NCBI GenBank assembly: GCA_034698045.1
Contig: JAQGAU010000896.1
Span: forward strand, 1 to 22,835
Source: Paramacrobiotus richtersi
Taxonomy: Eukaryota > Tardigrada > Eutardigrada > Parachela > Macrobiotidae
DNA: 22,835 nucleotides
Reading direction: 5' to 3'
Part shown: piece by piece, positions 10,210 to 19,175 of the stretch
Layout of the letters: each line of letters opens with the position of its first letter
Position numbering within the stretch: the first letter of the stretch is position 1
Notes under the pieces: model-generated
Database searches by the model: none
What the model saw: the letters and a program-made list of their open reading frames with translations, nothing else
What the model was told of the DNA's origin: nothing
Made by a program: the position numbers and the translations under genes

Positions 10210-11235
10210 CTAATAAGATCCCTTTAACAATGAAAAATCGCTTACGTGTTCCGCCACGAATTCGGCAGCTTTGGCTTTTAACGATCCAAGTCCTCGCAAA
10301 TCAGCCAAATACAAATACCGCGGAGCGTTTTTCGATGTGATATTCGCTGTCAGCTTCTCTTCACAGGCCACGCGTAAACCCGGAATATCGTACTGGTCGG
10401 CAATATCCAACACATTTTCCACGCTCTGCTCAATATCCGGCAGCATACCCGTGTACAGATAGCTGAGCAGCACGTTTACGACATCTCCGTCAAAATTCTT
10501 TATACGGCACACTCCAGACGCTTTCTCCATCATATCAGTCGAGAACATGTTGGTGAAGACCGGTGACCAAGCGGCCAAAATTGCCCGATGGGCCGGGAAC
10601 TCTTTGGCATCCCGGGAAATCAACTTACAGTCAGCTGTAGATCCACTTTCGTACAAAGTGGTCACACGCTGGAGAAGTAGCTGAGCATGACGCTCGCTCG
10701 ACGGATTATCTGGTGAGCGGCTTCGTTTGATACCCTTTCGAAGTGGAATATTTTGTTTCTGACGAGGAGTAATTTTAGTGCCCGTGAACATATCCTTGGC
10801 CAAATCCTGGTCTTCGCAAAGTATACCGAGACTGTCAAGAGCCTGCTCGACCATGGTCAGATTGACATCTTCCGCCAGCCAAATGCGCAGTGCGGGTCCA
10901 CGAAGCTTAGTACTGCTATCCATTAGGTCCTCGCTACATATCGATTTCTCAAGTATCTCGGCAAGTTGAACCACGTCCGTATTGTCGTTGAGAACCATGT
11001 ACAGCAAGCCATGCCTGAAGTCCATCTGATAGGACTTGCACTCCTCCGCAGACACCCAGGCTCCACTGGCAGGAATACCAGGTCCGGAATTTGGTCTAAT
11101 GAGCAATGCCTTGCAACTCTGATAGATAGTCACCATCCCGTTTCTGCCTTGAAAATGGCCAAGCCCAAGGATCCGAATATCCACTGTCAAAATAGACGGC
11201 AGTTTTTCTGCTTGAGGTTTCTGCTCTTTAGACAT
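10210..11235 (-). CDS. BTB/POZ domain protein
   Basis: One coding exon of 341 residues. The BTB/POZ domain spans about residues 199-297: ADCKLISRDAKEFPAHRAIL (substrate-adaptor type start), SPVFTNMFSTDMMEK, a YLYTG motif at 260-263, and ADQYDIPGLRVACEEKL. The last 40 residues (NAPRYLYLADLRGL...AAEFVAEHVSDF) resemble the short helical tail after the BTB in SPOP-like adaptors of cullin-3 ubiquitin ligases, so a substrate adaptor role is the leading inference. The first roughly 150 residues (HFQGRNGMVTIYQSC, then IRPNSGPGIP) are not a MATH domain I can recognise. A basic Ser/Arg stretch RKGIKRSRSP at 167-175 could be a nuclear signal. The start chosen is the first ATG after an acceptor at 11253. 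Reading through a GTAAGC close to the 3' end keeps the family-like tail, so no splice was placed there. Confidence 0.88.
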   Translation of the reverse strand: MSKEQKPQAEKLPSILTVDIRILGLGHFQGRNGMVTIYQSCKALLIRPNSGPGIPASGAWVSAEECKSYQMDFRHGLLYMVLNDNTDVVQLAEILEKSICSEDLMDSSTKLRGPALRIWLAEDVNLTMVEQALDSLGILCEDQDLAKDMFTGTKITPRQKQNIPLRKGIKRSRSPDNPSSERHAQLLLQRVTTLYESGSTADCKLISRDAKEFPAHRAILAAWSPVFTNMFSTDMMEKASGVCRIKNFDGDVVNVLLSYLYTGMLPDIEQSVENVLDIADQYDIPGLRVACEEKLTANITSKNAPRYLYLADLRGLGSLKAKAAEFVAEHVSDFSLLKGSY

Positions 11236-11252
11236 ATTGCTAAACAGTAAAC

Positions 11253-11319
11253 CTGCAAGGAACCACAAATCAGAAAGAGCGCACGCAGAAGTCGGTAATT
11301 TGCAAAATGAGTATCTCAC
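11253..11319 (-). other. 5'UTR intron of the BTB gene
   Basis: On the minus strand GTGAGA opens and TTCCTTGCAG closes a 67-nt intron just before the ATG at 11235. It explains why the open frame upstream of that ATG need not be coding. Length and ends match other introns here. Confidence 0.6.
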
Positions 11320-11734
11320 TTGTTGGAAACAAATTCTGATGTTGTCGTGAACGGAATATCACTTTCTGAAACGAATAACAGCTGCAACGAAGAACACCAG
11401 GTCCGGCGGCCAGAACCTTGATCAGCGCACAAAGAATACTGTATCCTCAAAATAGAGAACTTCAAAACATGCTTTATGTCAACAATTCCGCCGGAAATAT
11501 ACCTGCTGAACTCAGAACTGCCAGCCCATGAGCAGGTTGCTGAAATGACTGCGTTGCCAATCTACGGGGGGCAGTCAGTCTAGTTGGCTTTTGTTTTGGA
11601 ATTTTTGGAGTGCCCTGCTGCAGTGGCTTTAGCTCCACAAAATTTCGAATTAATATAAAATTTAGAATTTGTCAAAAAGTGTTGAAAAGTTTGCGCGGAA
11701 TACATAGTTTTTGAGCTCTGAAAACGAAGCGAGA
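11320..11734. other. Divergent intergenic region between BTB and coiled-coil genes
   Basis: About 415 nt between two divergent genes; it should hold both promoters. No TATA box at a convincing distance and no coding frame supported. Confidence 0.4.
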
Positions 11735-14279
11735 ATGGCCGCGATTTGCGAAGTGGAACAAGGTACACAATCCGTGCAGAGGGAAAGCCTCCAGTTATCT
11801 GCAGTCTGTAGATCAGTTATTTGTTTGATTCTGAAGTACTGCTTTGGAAGCTGATCATCGTAAATGGAAATATCGAAAACAATGCTGATTCTCTGTGTTT
11901 TATTTAGCCATTAATCTGCTCTTTCGATTGTTGGAAGTCAAGGATTCGGAGCTGACCAAAGAATCGATCGAACTGTAAGGCTTTTAGGCATCACTTTTAG
12001 TTCCTCGAGAAACGAATGATCGTGTTCCTACTTGAACGGCTAACAATCGATGTATTCTCTGTTGATGTATAGACTAAATACTTTTCATGAAGTATACATG
12101 GAAAAGGTGAAGCAGACGACAAAAGATGCTGACATGTTACTGCTCGGAGTTCCAGAACGAAGCGATTTTGTTCGAGATATTCGATTAGGTTTGGCTGGAT
12201 CGTTTGGCCCACTTATTACCATACAGTGAGCATACATTGGTAATTTTGCGATTTTTATTTTATAAGTCAGCTAGTTTTTTGTATCAGTGATCAGCTGCGA
12301 AGACTGGAGAAGTTGTCACCAAGCGAGAGCGCGCTCAACAGAATCCTGCAGGCTAACAGTGAGAATCACATGCTCGATGTCTGTGCAAAAGGAAATGGAG
12401 TCATCGAAAAGGTGTCTTGTCTTATTCTCGGCAACAATTGCTGTTTGGTTATCTTTTAAATATCGTAGATGGAATGGGACTTCGATTCAGTGAAATCGAA
12501 TCTGCAAATCGTGCGTTCCGTTTGCTCATTGGAGCCAAAAGATGAAATCGTTGCCGGTGATCATGAACCTTTCTTATCTTGTGTTTCTTTTGCCCCACTG
12601 AAAACACTCGTGGAAATGTTCAGGGAGCAGGTGTGGAATAGAATTTTCGAGGTAAGGTACCAGATTTTGAATTGAAGATACTTGTTTATTTATGGTTTCT
12701 TTGTTGTCTTTGCAAATTTAGTATTAACACATTACACATGGCATTCTTACAGAGAAAATTCGTGCAAGAAAAACATGTCCACTTGCAGTTTGAATTATCC
12801 AGTTTTATTTATGTTACTTGATCAATATGGTAGTCATTTACTAGTAAATATTCATAGCTGATTCTACGACCGCTGTTAACAGAAAAGTTTTGTCTTCGGT
12901 TTTCAGTTGTCACCACAGAATTTGTCTGCCGAAGATCCACCGACTGCAAATAACAACTGTGTCAAATATAATGGCAGATGCAAGGAAGCGCTTGGTCTTT
13001 TGCCGCGGTAACGTTGTTCTGCTGTTTTTGGACTTGTCGATATGTTTCTTTTTTTGTTTCAGAATTCGGCAATCCACCTTATCATTTTATGATTTGACAG
13101 CGGAAAATGAAGGCTTCGCTTCGGCCTGTAGAATTTTGAAAGAACTGAAAAGCGGGAAAATGTATGCCGAATGTCGCCAATGCTCAGCGTTTTCTGTTTA
13201 GCTTCCGTACTCGCACTTCTTTGCTGTAGGTCATGGGATGAATTTTATTCGCTGCATTACCCACCAAATGACGCCGACCATGATGCTCCAGCGAATCCCG
13301 ACCGTCATGTGTTTCCACAACTGTTGGAGCGGCGCTGCGAAATGCAAAAACGACTGATTGAGAAGTGTACTGAGCAAATGGTTGCGGATACTCTTCTCGC
13401 TACCATCGACGCAGTTTCACTGGTAACGTTCGTGTTTGCACTAAACAAATGGTACTCTGACTGTGTTGTCTTGAACCTGCAGGCCAGTAATGCGTACGAG
13501 GAAACCTACCCGACGCTGCTGATTTATTTTAACGTTTTGATGGGAGAGTTGGCGCTGTGGGAAAAGCTGACATCAAAGTGTCATGATTTGATTGCCCGTC
13601 GGAAAGCAGAAGACGGAATAATTAAAGAGCACATAGTAAAAGTGATTCTTTGCAGATCTGACTTTGATCTCGTTCACATCATCTTTCAGTAGTGTTGCTG
13701 TAGAAATACAGTTTTATTGCATTGCACACATAGTTGTTCTTTGATTAGGACAGAGTAGAAAGGGATCTGAAGAATGAAAGTGCGGAACGACTAAGCATCC
13801 AGAGGGAGCATCAGACGTTAGATTCTAGCGTTGCCGAGGAAGTCCGTTCACTGAATGCTGTGGGATTAAATCTTGACATCAGTCACATTAAGTACTACTT
13901 AAAGCATTGTTTTAGAACAAAAATTTAGTTGATGAGCTGTTGTCGTTGTCCTGATTTCCCAGAACGAATGTACTGGAAAATATCATGGCCTTGTCTCGGG
14001 ATTTCGGATTGAAAGAGCCGGTGCAAAAACACCTAAAATTAATGCAGAAGATGGAGGAGTTTCTGTACGATAGCCGCGAAATCGTGCAATACGTGCATGA
14101 TAATATCGCTGGATCCAACACGGTATTTAATTTGGATACATGCAGTATATCCTAGTGCCTGACCAGTTTGTTTCATGCAGCGCCGTGGACGATCTTCTAG
14201 AAAATCCGTCGGACAGGATAGTGTTACGGGTCTGAATGATTCCTTGAACGTGTCATCTCCTGTATGGAATAGTCCATGA
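11735..14279 (+). CDS. Unrecognised helical/coiled-coil protein, 500 residues
   Basis: Twelve exons: 11735-11762, 11908-11974, 12073-12225, 12288-12411, 12469-12651, 12907-13007, 13063-13161, 13230-13422, 13483-13635, 13749-13891, 13963-14122, 14181-14279; 501 codons with TGA. All joins keep phase. The protein is hydrophilic, with no signal peptide or membrane segment. The N-terminal third is helical (INLLFRLLEVKDSELTKES; DQLRRLEKLSPSE). The region from exon 8 to exon 11 has charged heptad-like helices (LLERRCEMQKRLIEKCTEQM; RVERDLKNESAERLSIQREH; KLMQKMEEFLYDSREIVQYV). The tail is basic then Ser-rich (RRGRSSRKS). Size and helix pattern would suit a spindle or centrosome complex subunit such as an augmin component, but I cannot match it to any one family and make no claim. 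Intron 13423-13482 is 60 nt and free of stops, so its removal is uncertain. Confidence 0.75.
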
Positions 14280-14930
14280 TTTACCCACAATCTCCCGGAT
14301 CTCGTTTGATATTTGGTAATGGTGGCCGATTCTGACTGTGATCATTCCGGTACTTGAACAGAACCATATGCATGGTAAGCTGTGTCTTCAATCTTTTCCT
14401 AAGTACCACTAAGTGAGTCGGAAAGGTTTTTGGGAACTGTTTTTGTCTGCGGGTTTTATTCCATGTCCATGTGCCAATACACTCTTTAAAGATGGTACAG
14501 GATACGAATAATTTTTCTTTTATTTTGACGATTTTTTATCTGATTATAATGTGTATGCGTTGAGTTTTTAGGGGCAAATAAAGCTCCTTTGAAATTCGTT
14601 TTGTCTTGCTAATTCTTTCACCACATCTGTACATTTTGCACTTATTACTCGACTTCGCTTTGCTCAAATTTGCTCCAGTTAAAGGAAGTCACAGTTTTAT
14701 GAGACGAACCATACGACTACAAATACACAGTATTTCCACATTCGGTGTCTAACAAAACACTCTGATTAACAGAACAAACAGCAATACAGCGTTGTACATC
14801 TGAAATTTACATGACCACTAATGTGCCGACTAACTATAAGACTTTACACGATAATACTTTGAACGTCATACCGTCTTTTGTAATGAGATATTTGAGATTC
14901 TGTACATAATTCGGAATTGTTCTTGAAAAT
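14280..14930. other. Convergent intergenic stretch, no gene seen
   Basis: Lies between the stops of the coiled-coil gene (+) and the Cys-rich small gene (-), holding the two 3'UTRs. Apart from the AATAAA on the plus strand nothing recognisable was seen. Confidence 0.4.
14577..14582 (+). other. Possible polyadenylation signal of the coiled-coil gene
   Basis: AATAAA about 300 nt past the stop at 14279, followed by a T-rich stretch (TCGTTTTGTCTTGC) as expected downstream of a cleavage site. Confidence 0.45.
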
Positions 14931-15233
14931 TTACGTTTTGAAGCACCCAAACTTTCCGCCACAGCAGGTACAGGCCGCTTTATCTCCACAATGCCAAAAC
15001 GATGCTCCACCCTCTTGCGCTCTAAAGCAAAACATGCAGGTTAGGTAAACCGAATATCAGTAAAAATGACAAAATATCAGTAACGCTACGATGTTATTGT
15101 TTTTGGTAAGTACTTACGGTCCAGGATAACCTGATCCTGGCTGCACTCTGTGCACTACGGGAACGTTCGCGTCACTTGGTTGCTCCATCCGTGGAGTGAA
15201 CGTGACGCTGATACTATGGTCAACAGCGGACAT
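14931..15233 (-). CDS. Small protein with Cys-rich C-terminal tail, 68 residues
   Basis: Two exons: 15118-15233 (ATG to GTAAGT) and 14931-15021 (after TGCTTTAG, to TAA). The phase-2 join gives 69 codons. The N-terminal half is MSAVDHSISVTFTPRMEQ followed by a Pro/Gly/Val stretch ending QPGSGYPGP. The C-terminal tail is HCGDKAACTCCGGKFGCFKT, with five Cys in the pattern C-x5-C-x-C-C-x5-C. There is no signal peptide and no hydrophobic segment, so a cytosolic protein is expected; the tail could bind a metal ion or be lipid-modified, both inference. The canonical donor and acceptor, the phase match and the late-exon codon use support it, though each exon is short. I do not recognise a family. Confidence 0.6.
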
Positions 15234-16028
15234 TTTGTCGGTAGGAATGAATCCGTGACACAATAAAAATCAAGCGGAGTTAACCAGATTTGATCGAAAA
15301 TCGCTTTGTTATCGACAGTGGCAATTACAGTTTTAATTCTGGTGAAATAAAAGCAGTTGGAGCAACAGAACAGTCAATGGCAGGCGTCAGAACTATTTTT
15401 GTCAACTGGGTAGTAAATGTGAGTTACAACTTCCGGTTAGCTGAAGTGTTTCACGGTATGAACCGAATCGCGTTTGCTAAATATTGTGCTACTGTATTTG
15501 CACGGCGTTATGTGATGTGGTAAGAACATCGCGGAAAACTGGTATTTTCCGTTCACAGCTCCGTCTTGCGTAATCGCAAGTTTTCTTAATATCAGTGTAC
15601 ATGTTTTTCTTACTCGCTTAAAAAATGAGCAATATCAGCGGTATGTGCCTTGTGCGCTCGCATATGTGATTTTTTGGTTTCTCCATGTATACCATTACCA
15701 TATACCTTTCGGTATTTTCTTAGGTATAACGTACGCGTTCGTCAACAAAACATTTCAACGAATTTTCAAACGCTTACGCACTGGGCTACTTTCAGAAACG
15801 ATAGCAGAGTTCTTGTAGTGTGGTTACACATGATAGACATATCTAAACTGTAAATGCTGTCTTTCTTGCATGTGCGTTAGAGCTGTATACCTAAAACAAA
15901 GGCAAACTGTTGTGTGCTGTATTCTTAGCTGCATTTAACCAGTTTGTTGTAAATTCGTAAATCTGTTGAGACGGTGTTCCGCATTGTTTATTGTTGATTT
16001 TTATTTGCCACGCTGTCCACTTGATAAA
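15234..16028. other. Divergent intergenic region, no gene supported
   Basis: 795 nt upstream of the Cys-rich gene (-) and the 160-residue gene (+). Plus-strand open frames at 15290-15523 and 15650-15853 have no matching splice partners or recognisable protein content. Confidence 0.4.
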
Positions 16029-17309
16029 ATGGCCGCGCCGCATCATTCGAACCCGTGGAATACTTTGCAGTTACGGTTGGACTCTGACTTTCCACAAAGT
16101 TTACCGGATCAAAGACAAATGAGCGGGAATGATGCGATCCGCTATCAGCCAACAACTTGTCCTTCATTAGACAACCAAACTGTATTTACCAGTCAGCCGA
16201 ATTCAAAATTACCGTATGTCGTTTGTTTAACGTCCATGTTAATGTTTGATGATTAATATCATATAAATACGAACGTTCAAAACACCTATAGCTAACTGTA
16301 AGATAGGTACAACGTTGTACATTATTATTCTAAAAATGGAAAAGTACCGCCGTACATCCGTAGTAATAAACGTACTAGTATAGAAACAATGAGCTGGAAC
16401 TAAAGTGCTTACCATGATCGAATTCGGATGAAGATATAAATTAAAAGTAAGGTACCGCGCGTCGTTTAATATGTGCACGTGCGTAATTAAGATCGCGTAA
16501 TATTCGATAAAGCCATAACATTCATTTTATTGGTACTGTTAGCCGTTAGGCGGTTAGTTGCATTAATGATTTGCTGACAAGATGGGCAGATTCTTGGGAC
16601 AAGACCAGACTAAGTAGCCTATGTTTTTTCCGTTTGTAGTGTTCAGGAAGGTGGTGGATTCGGGTGCGGAGAATCTTGTCGTTGTTGTGGACTTGGGGAA
16701 TCGTGCTCGTGCAGGTGCTGTTAGTCGTGGACTTAACATCATGCGTGGTTTTATTTTCCTGGCGCATCGACAATGCCGGTGAATTATCAATTGTACCTTT
16801 TCCGTCATGTATATACAGCAGTATAACTAAACTTGTCACTTTACATGCCAAATATCTACCCAGCTGGTGGAATAAGTGATATAATTAGCATTAGTTTCTG
16901 CGACCATATGCATGGATGTTCATTTTCTGCAGTACCGCATTCGAGCTGAATTATGGTAAATTTAGCTGATTTGCTTTATATTTTGTTGTATTGCGATGAC
17001 TGTATATATAGTGCGTACAAAAAATACATTCGGCTGCCGCAACTGGGTTCTGGTGATGATGTTGTGCTGCAGATCGCTAACGTAAGCGGACGAAGGATTT
17101 TGAACAATCTAGTGAATCTACTTCACAGATTATGTGGTATCTTAAAACAAGAAGTCCAAAGGAACGACTTTGATATCGAAGACGGGATGTTTTTGTTACA
17201 AAAACGTTTCCAAAGTATGTTTCGTGCGGAAAAAGCGTTCTCCGCTCGAATCGGCATGCACGGTCTTATTCGGGCCGAGTGGAGATTCACTGTAGAAGAA
17301 AGTCTATGA
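16029..17309 (+). CDS. Two-exon orphan protein, 160 residues
   Basis: Exon 1 is 16029-16213 (ATG to GTATGT) and exon 2 is 17012-17309 (after TATATATAG, to TGA); a phase-2 join gives 161 codons. The N-terminal 60 residues are polar and Gln/Pro/Asn-rich (MAAPHHSNPWNTLQLRLDSD). The C-terminal 100 residues are helical and charged: NVSGRRILNNLVNLLHRLCG, then ILKQEV and FLLQKRFQSMFRAEKAFSAR. The pattern of a disordered head and a helical bundle is common in small subunits of transcription complexes such as Mediator, but the similarity is too loose to name one. An in-frame ATG also lies at 15966; 16029 was chosen because AAAATGGCC is a good initiation context. The 798-nt intron is long for this window, so a further exon may be hidden there. 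Confidence 0.6.
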
Positions 17310-17340
17310 AAGAGTCATGCTCAGCGGACGATTATGTCAG

Positions 17341-17350
17341 AATAAATAAA
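17341..17350 (+). other. Polyadenylation signal of the 160-residue gene
   Basis: Two overlapping AATAAA hexamers (AATAAATAAA) begin 32 nt past the stop at 17309. Confidence 0.5.
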
Positions 17351-17846
17351 TTTCAAATGATAATATTGGCGCCGGTCATTTCGGCGTAGGTGAAACGGTT
17401 AGGCAAGTTGAAGCAGCACTGACGAAACGATTAAACAAGTTCAAGTAAACAAACAGAGACAGATGAAGGAAACCGAATCGCAATTTAAAATAAACCGAGG
17501 CTAGTTAACGAATAGCACGCAAAAACGGAACGGACCCATAAATTATTAGTTTTGAACAGAATGTGAGCGCCAGTAAAGTACACAATTTCAGCCAGAAATC
17601 AACACATTCTGCTCAACAACTTATTTTTTAGTATAGGTGATACTTCATGCTGCAAAGCAGGAAAACGCGAAGTACTAGTACTCTTAAGCTCATCATGATA
17701 CTCGATTAGGAAGCAACTGGTTCACGCTCGAAGCTCTTGAGCAGATGTTCGCAATGCACTGAAGCGTTTTATTTATGATACCCGAAGGGAATTAAAGTTG
17801 AATTACCCTTACACCTGCCGGGCTAAAAAAAACTACTTTCTATTTA

Positions 17847-17922
17847 TGACGTCGTTGTGGTCAGCGGTGCCACGTGCCAGCTGCCTCTGCGCCGTTTGTT
17901 CTGCGCCTATACGGGTGCCACG
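17847..17922. promoter_or_regulatory. GC-rich cluster of CRE-like and E-box motifs
   Basis: TGACGTC at 17847-17853, CACGTG at 17871-17876 and CAGCTG at 17878-17883 lie within 40 nt. GGTGCCACG occurs twice, at 17866-17874 and 17914-17922. The patch is GC-rich within an AT-rich stretch. Motif matches of this length are weak evidence alone. Confidence 0.25.
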
Positions 17923-18420
17923 CGCGCGAGCGGATTTTCTCGAAAACGCTTTTTCTGTGGAAACGCTCCCAGTTATTATAATTAGTTTTCATAACAGACT
18001 CATAATTTATAGTCTTGCGTTACTTTATATTTAACCAGGCGTTTGGCCGGGCGTCAAAAGTTACAGAAAATTTGGAAAAGGAAAAGATCTTTTCCAGAAA
18101 AATTGTTTGTTTTGGCATAAGCTGCAGCGTTTGTTACCTGGACTACCGCATTTATACTGATTGTTGAGACCGGCTTGCAGCGAAACATACTTTGACCACC
18201 ACATACTTGTAGCGAAACATACCTCGCACGGTGGGCTATAATTATAATATATCTACCTGCTTGTTTTAAATTTTCTGACCCAACATTTTATCACAGAACC
18301 GCACTAAGTGCAAAATTAATGTGAGAACATAAACATTACAAGTTATAGAGCGTTACCCAAATTATCTGGTATGAATTGTGCGGACACAACAGTTACTTAA
18401 TTTCGTCTGTAAAATTAATA

Positions 18421-18440
18421 AACTTGTTTATAAACAAGTT
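18421..18440. repeat. Perfect 20-nt palindrome with inverted forkhead-like motifs
   Basis: AACTTGTTTATAAACAAGTT reads the same on both strands. Each half carries TGTTTAT, close to the forkhead core TGTTTAC. It lies about 740 nt upstream of the OGDH ATG. Confidence 0.7.
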
Positions 18441-18780
18441 ATTACTGATCGCGCTAGTTATGCGGCCAAGAAATTTCGACTTCACGCTGCAGTCAACCTG
18501 ACATTTGAGTGCGTCATTTTTGCTCATTATTACATCATTTTAAATTTTTGATAATAAATCAGAGTTGTTGTTTATAGATTGCAATATAACTCTTACAATT
18601 GTTAGTCTTTTTAGATAAATAATGCCTTTGGCTGGCGCAACAGTGGTCGGGTTTAGACTATCATGCATGAGCTACATCCGGATCATGCAAATTATTATTG
18701 TAAACCGGTATCCACGTACGCGTTGTCGGCAGTACTAGTACTAGATTCGTGAATCGATCTTTGGTTGGCATCGCCGCGTA

Positions 18781-18798
18781 CGGCGCTTATAAGCGCCG
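18781..18798. repeat. Perfect 18-nt GC-rich palindrome with TTATAA centre
   Basis: CGGCGCTTATAAGCGCCG is self-complementary, with six G/C pairs flanking a TTATAA centre. It lies 378 nt before the OGDH ATG. It could be a protein-binding site or form a stem in RNA if transcribed. Confidence 0.7.
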
Positions 18799-19175
18799 CC
18801 GGTCGGGTATCAGCAGAAATCTGCAAAAGGATAAAAAGTGAAAGGTGTCATTTACTGCAAGAATCAAGATTCATAGAATCAAGGGGCTTGTCTGTCCCAG
18901 GTTTTCTTAACGATGTCGATGGCGAAAAATTGCGAACTGATATCATAACAGAATTTAACGTGGTGTGATTAATTAACACGACCTATGAGCCTTGCTCTAC
19001 CGAGTTGCAAAGAACGAGATAAGTTTATTGTAAAGACTGATATTCTCCGACGACTTTCGTCTGCGAGCGCTGTCACTCACGTTGTTGTCATTGTATCGCT
19101 GTGCTGTGGACCCCGTCAAGTGTTTTCGTAATCATGTTTGGGATCCGCAGCTGAACAAAACAGAAAATCGGCGTG

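Larger units (their letters stand above)
17351..19175. other. Upstream region of OGDH, no gene seen
   Basis: 1.8 kb with no supported coding frame. Mostly AT-rich, with a GC-rich patch at about 17850-17950 and another at about 18770-18800. It holds two long perfect palindromes and a repeated 12-nt palindrome, listed separately. The OGDH promoter and 5'UTR should lie in the last few hundred bases. Confidence 0.5.

Noticed and set aside
10215-10254. A GTAAGC donor near the 3' end of the BTB gene
   Set aside because: Reading through it keeps the short helical tail expected after a BTB of this type, and no suitable downstream exon was found.
15290-15853. Two plus-strand open frames of 77 and 67 codons
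   Set aside because: No phase-compatible splice partners and no protein-like features; they lie in a divergent intergenic region.
16546-16879. Overlapping open frames on both strands (up to 101 codons) inside the 798-nt intron of the 160-residue gene
   Set aside because: Three frames overlap in a locally GC-rich stretch, none with a recognisable domain or splice partner. A nested gene cannot be excluded but is not supported.
17798-18034. Plus-strand open frame of 78 codons over the GC-rich patch
   Set aside because: The open frame follows from local base composition; Cys/Arg/Ala-rich content without domain, and no splice context.
18765-18968. Plus-strand open frame of 67 codons upstream of OGDH
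   Set aside because: It could be an upstream frame in the 5'UTR, but no start context, domain or splice join supports it.
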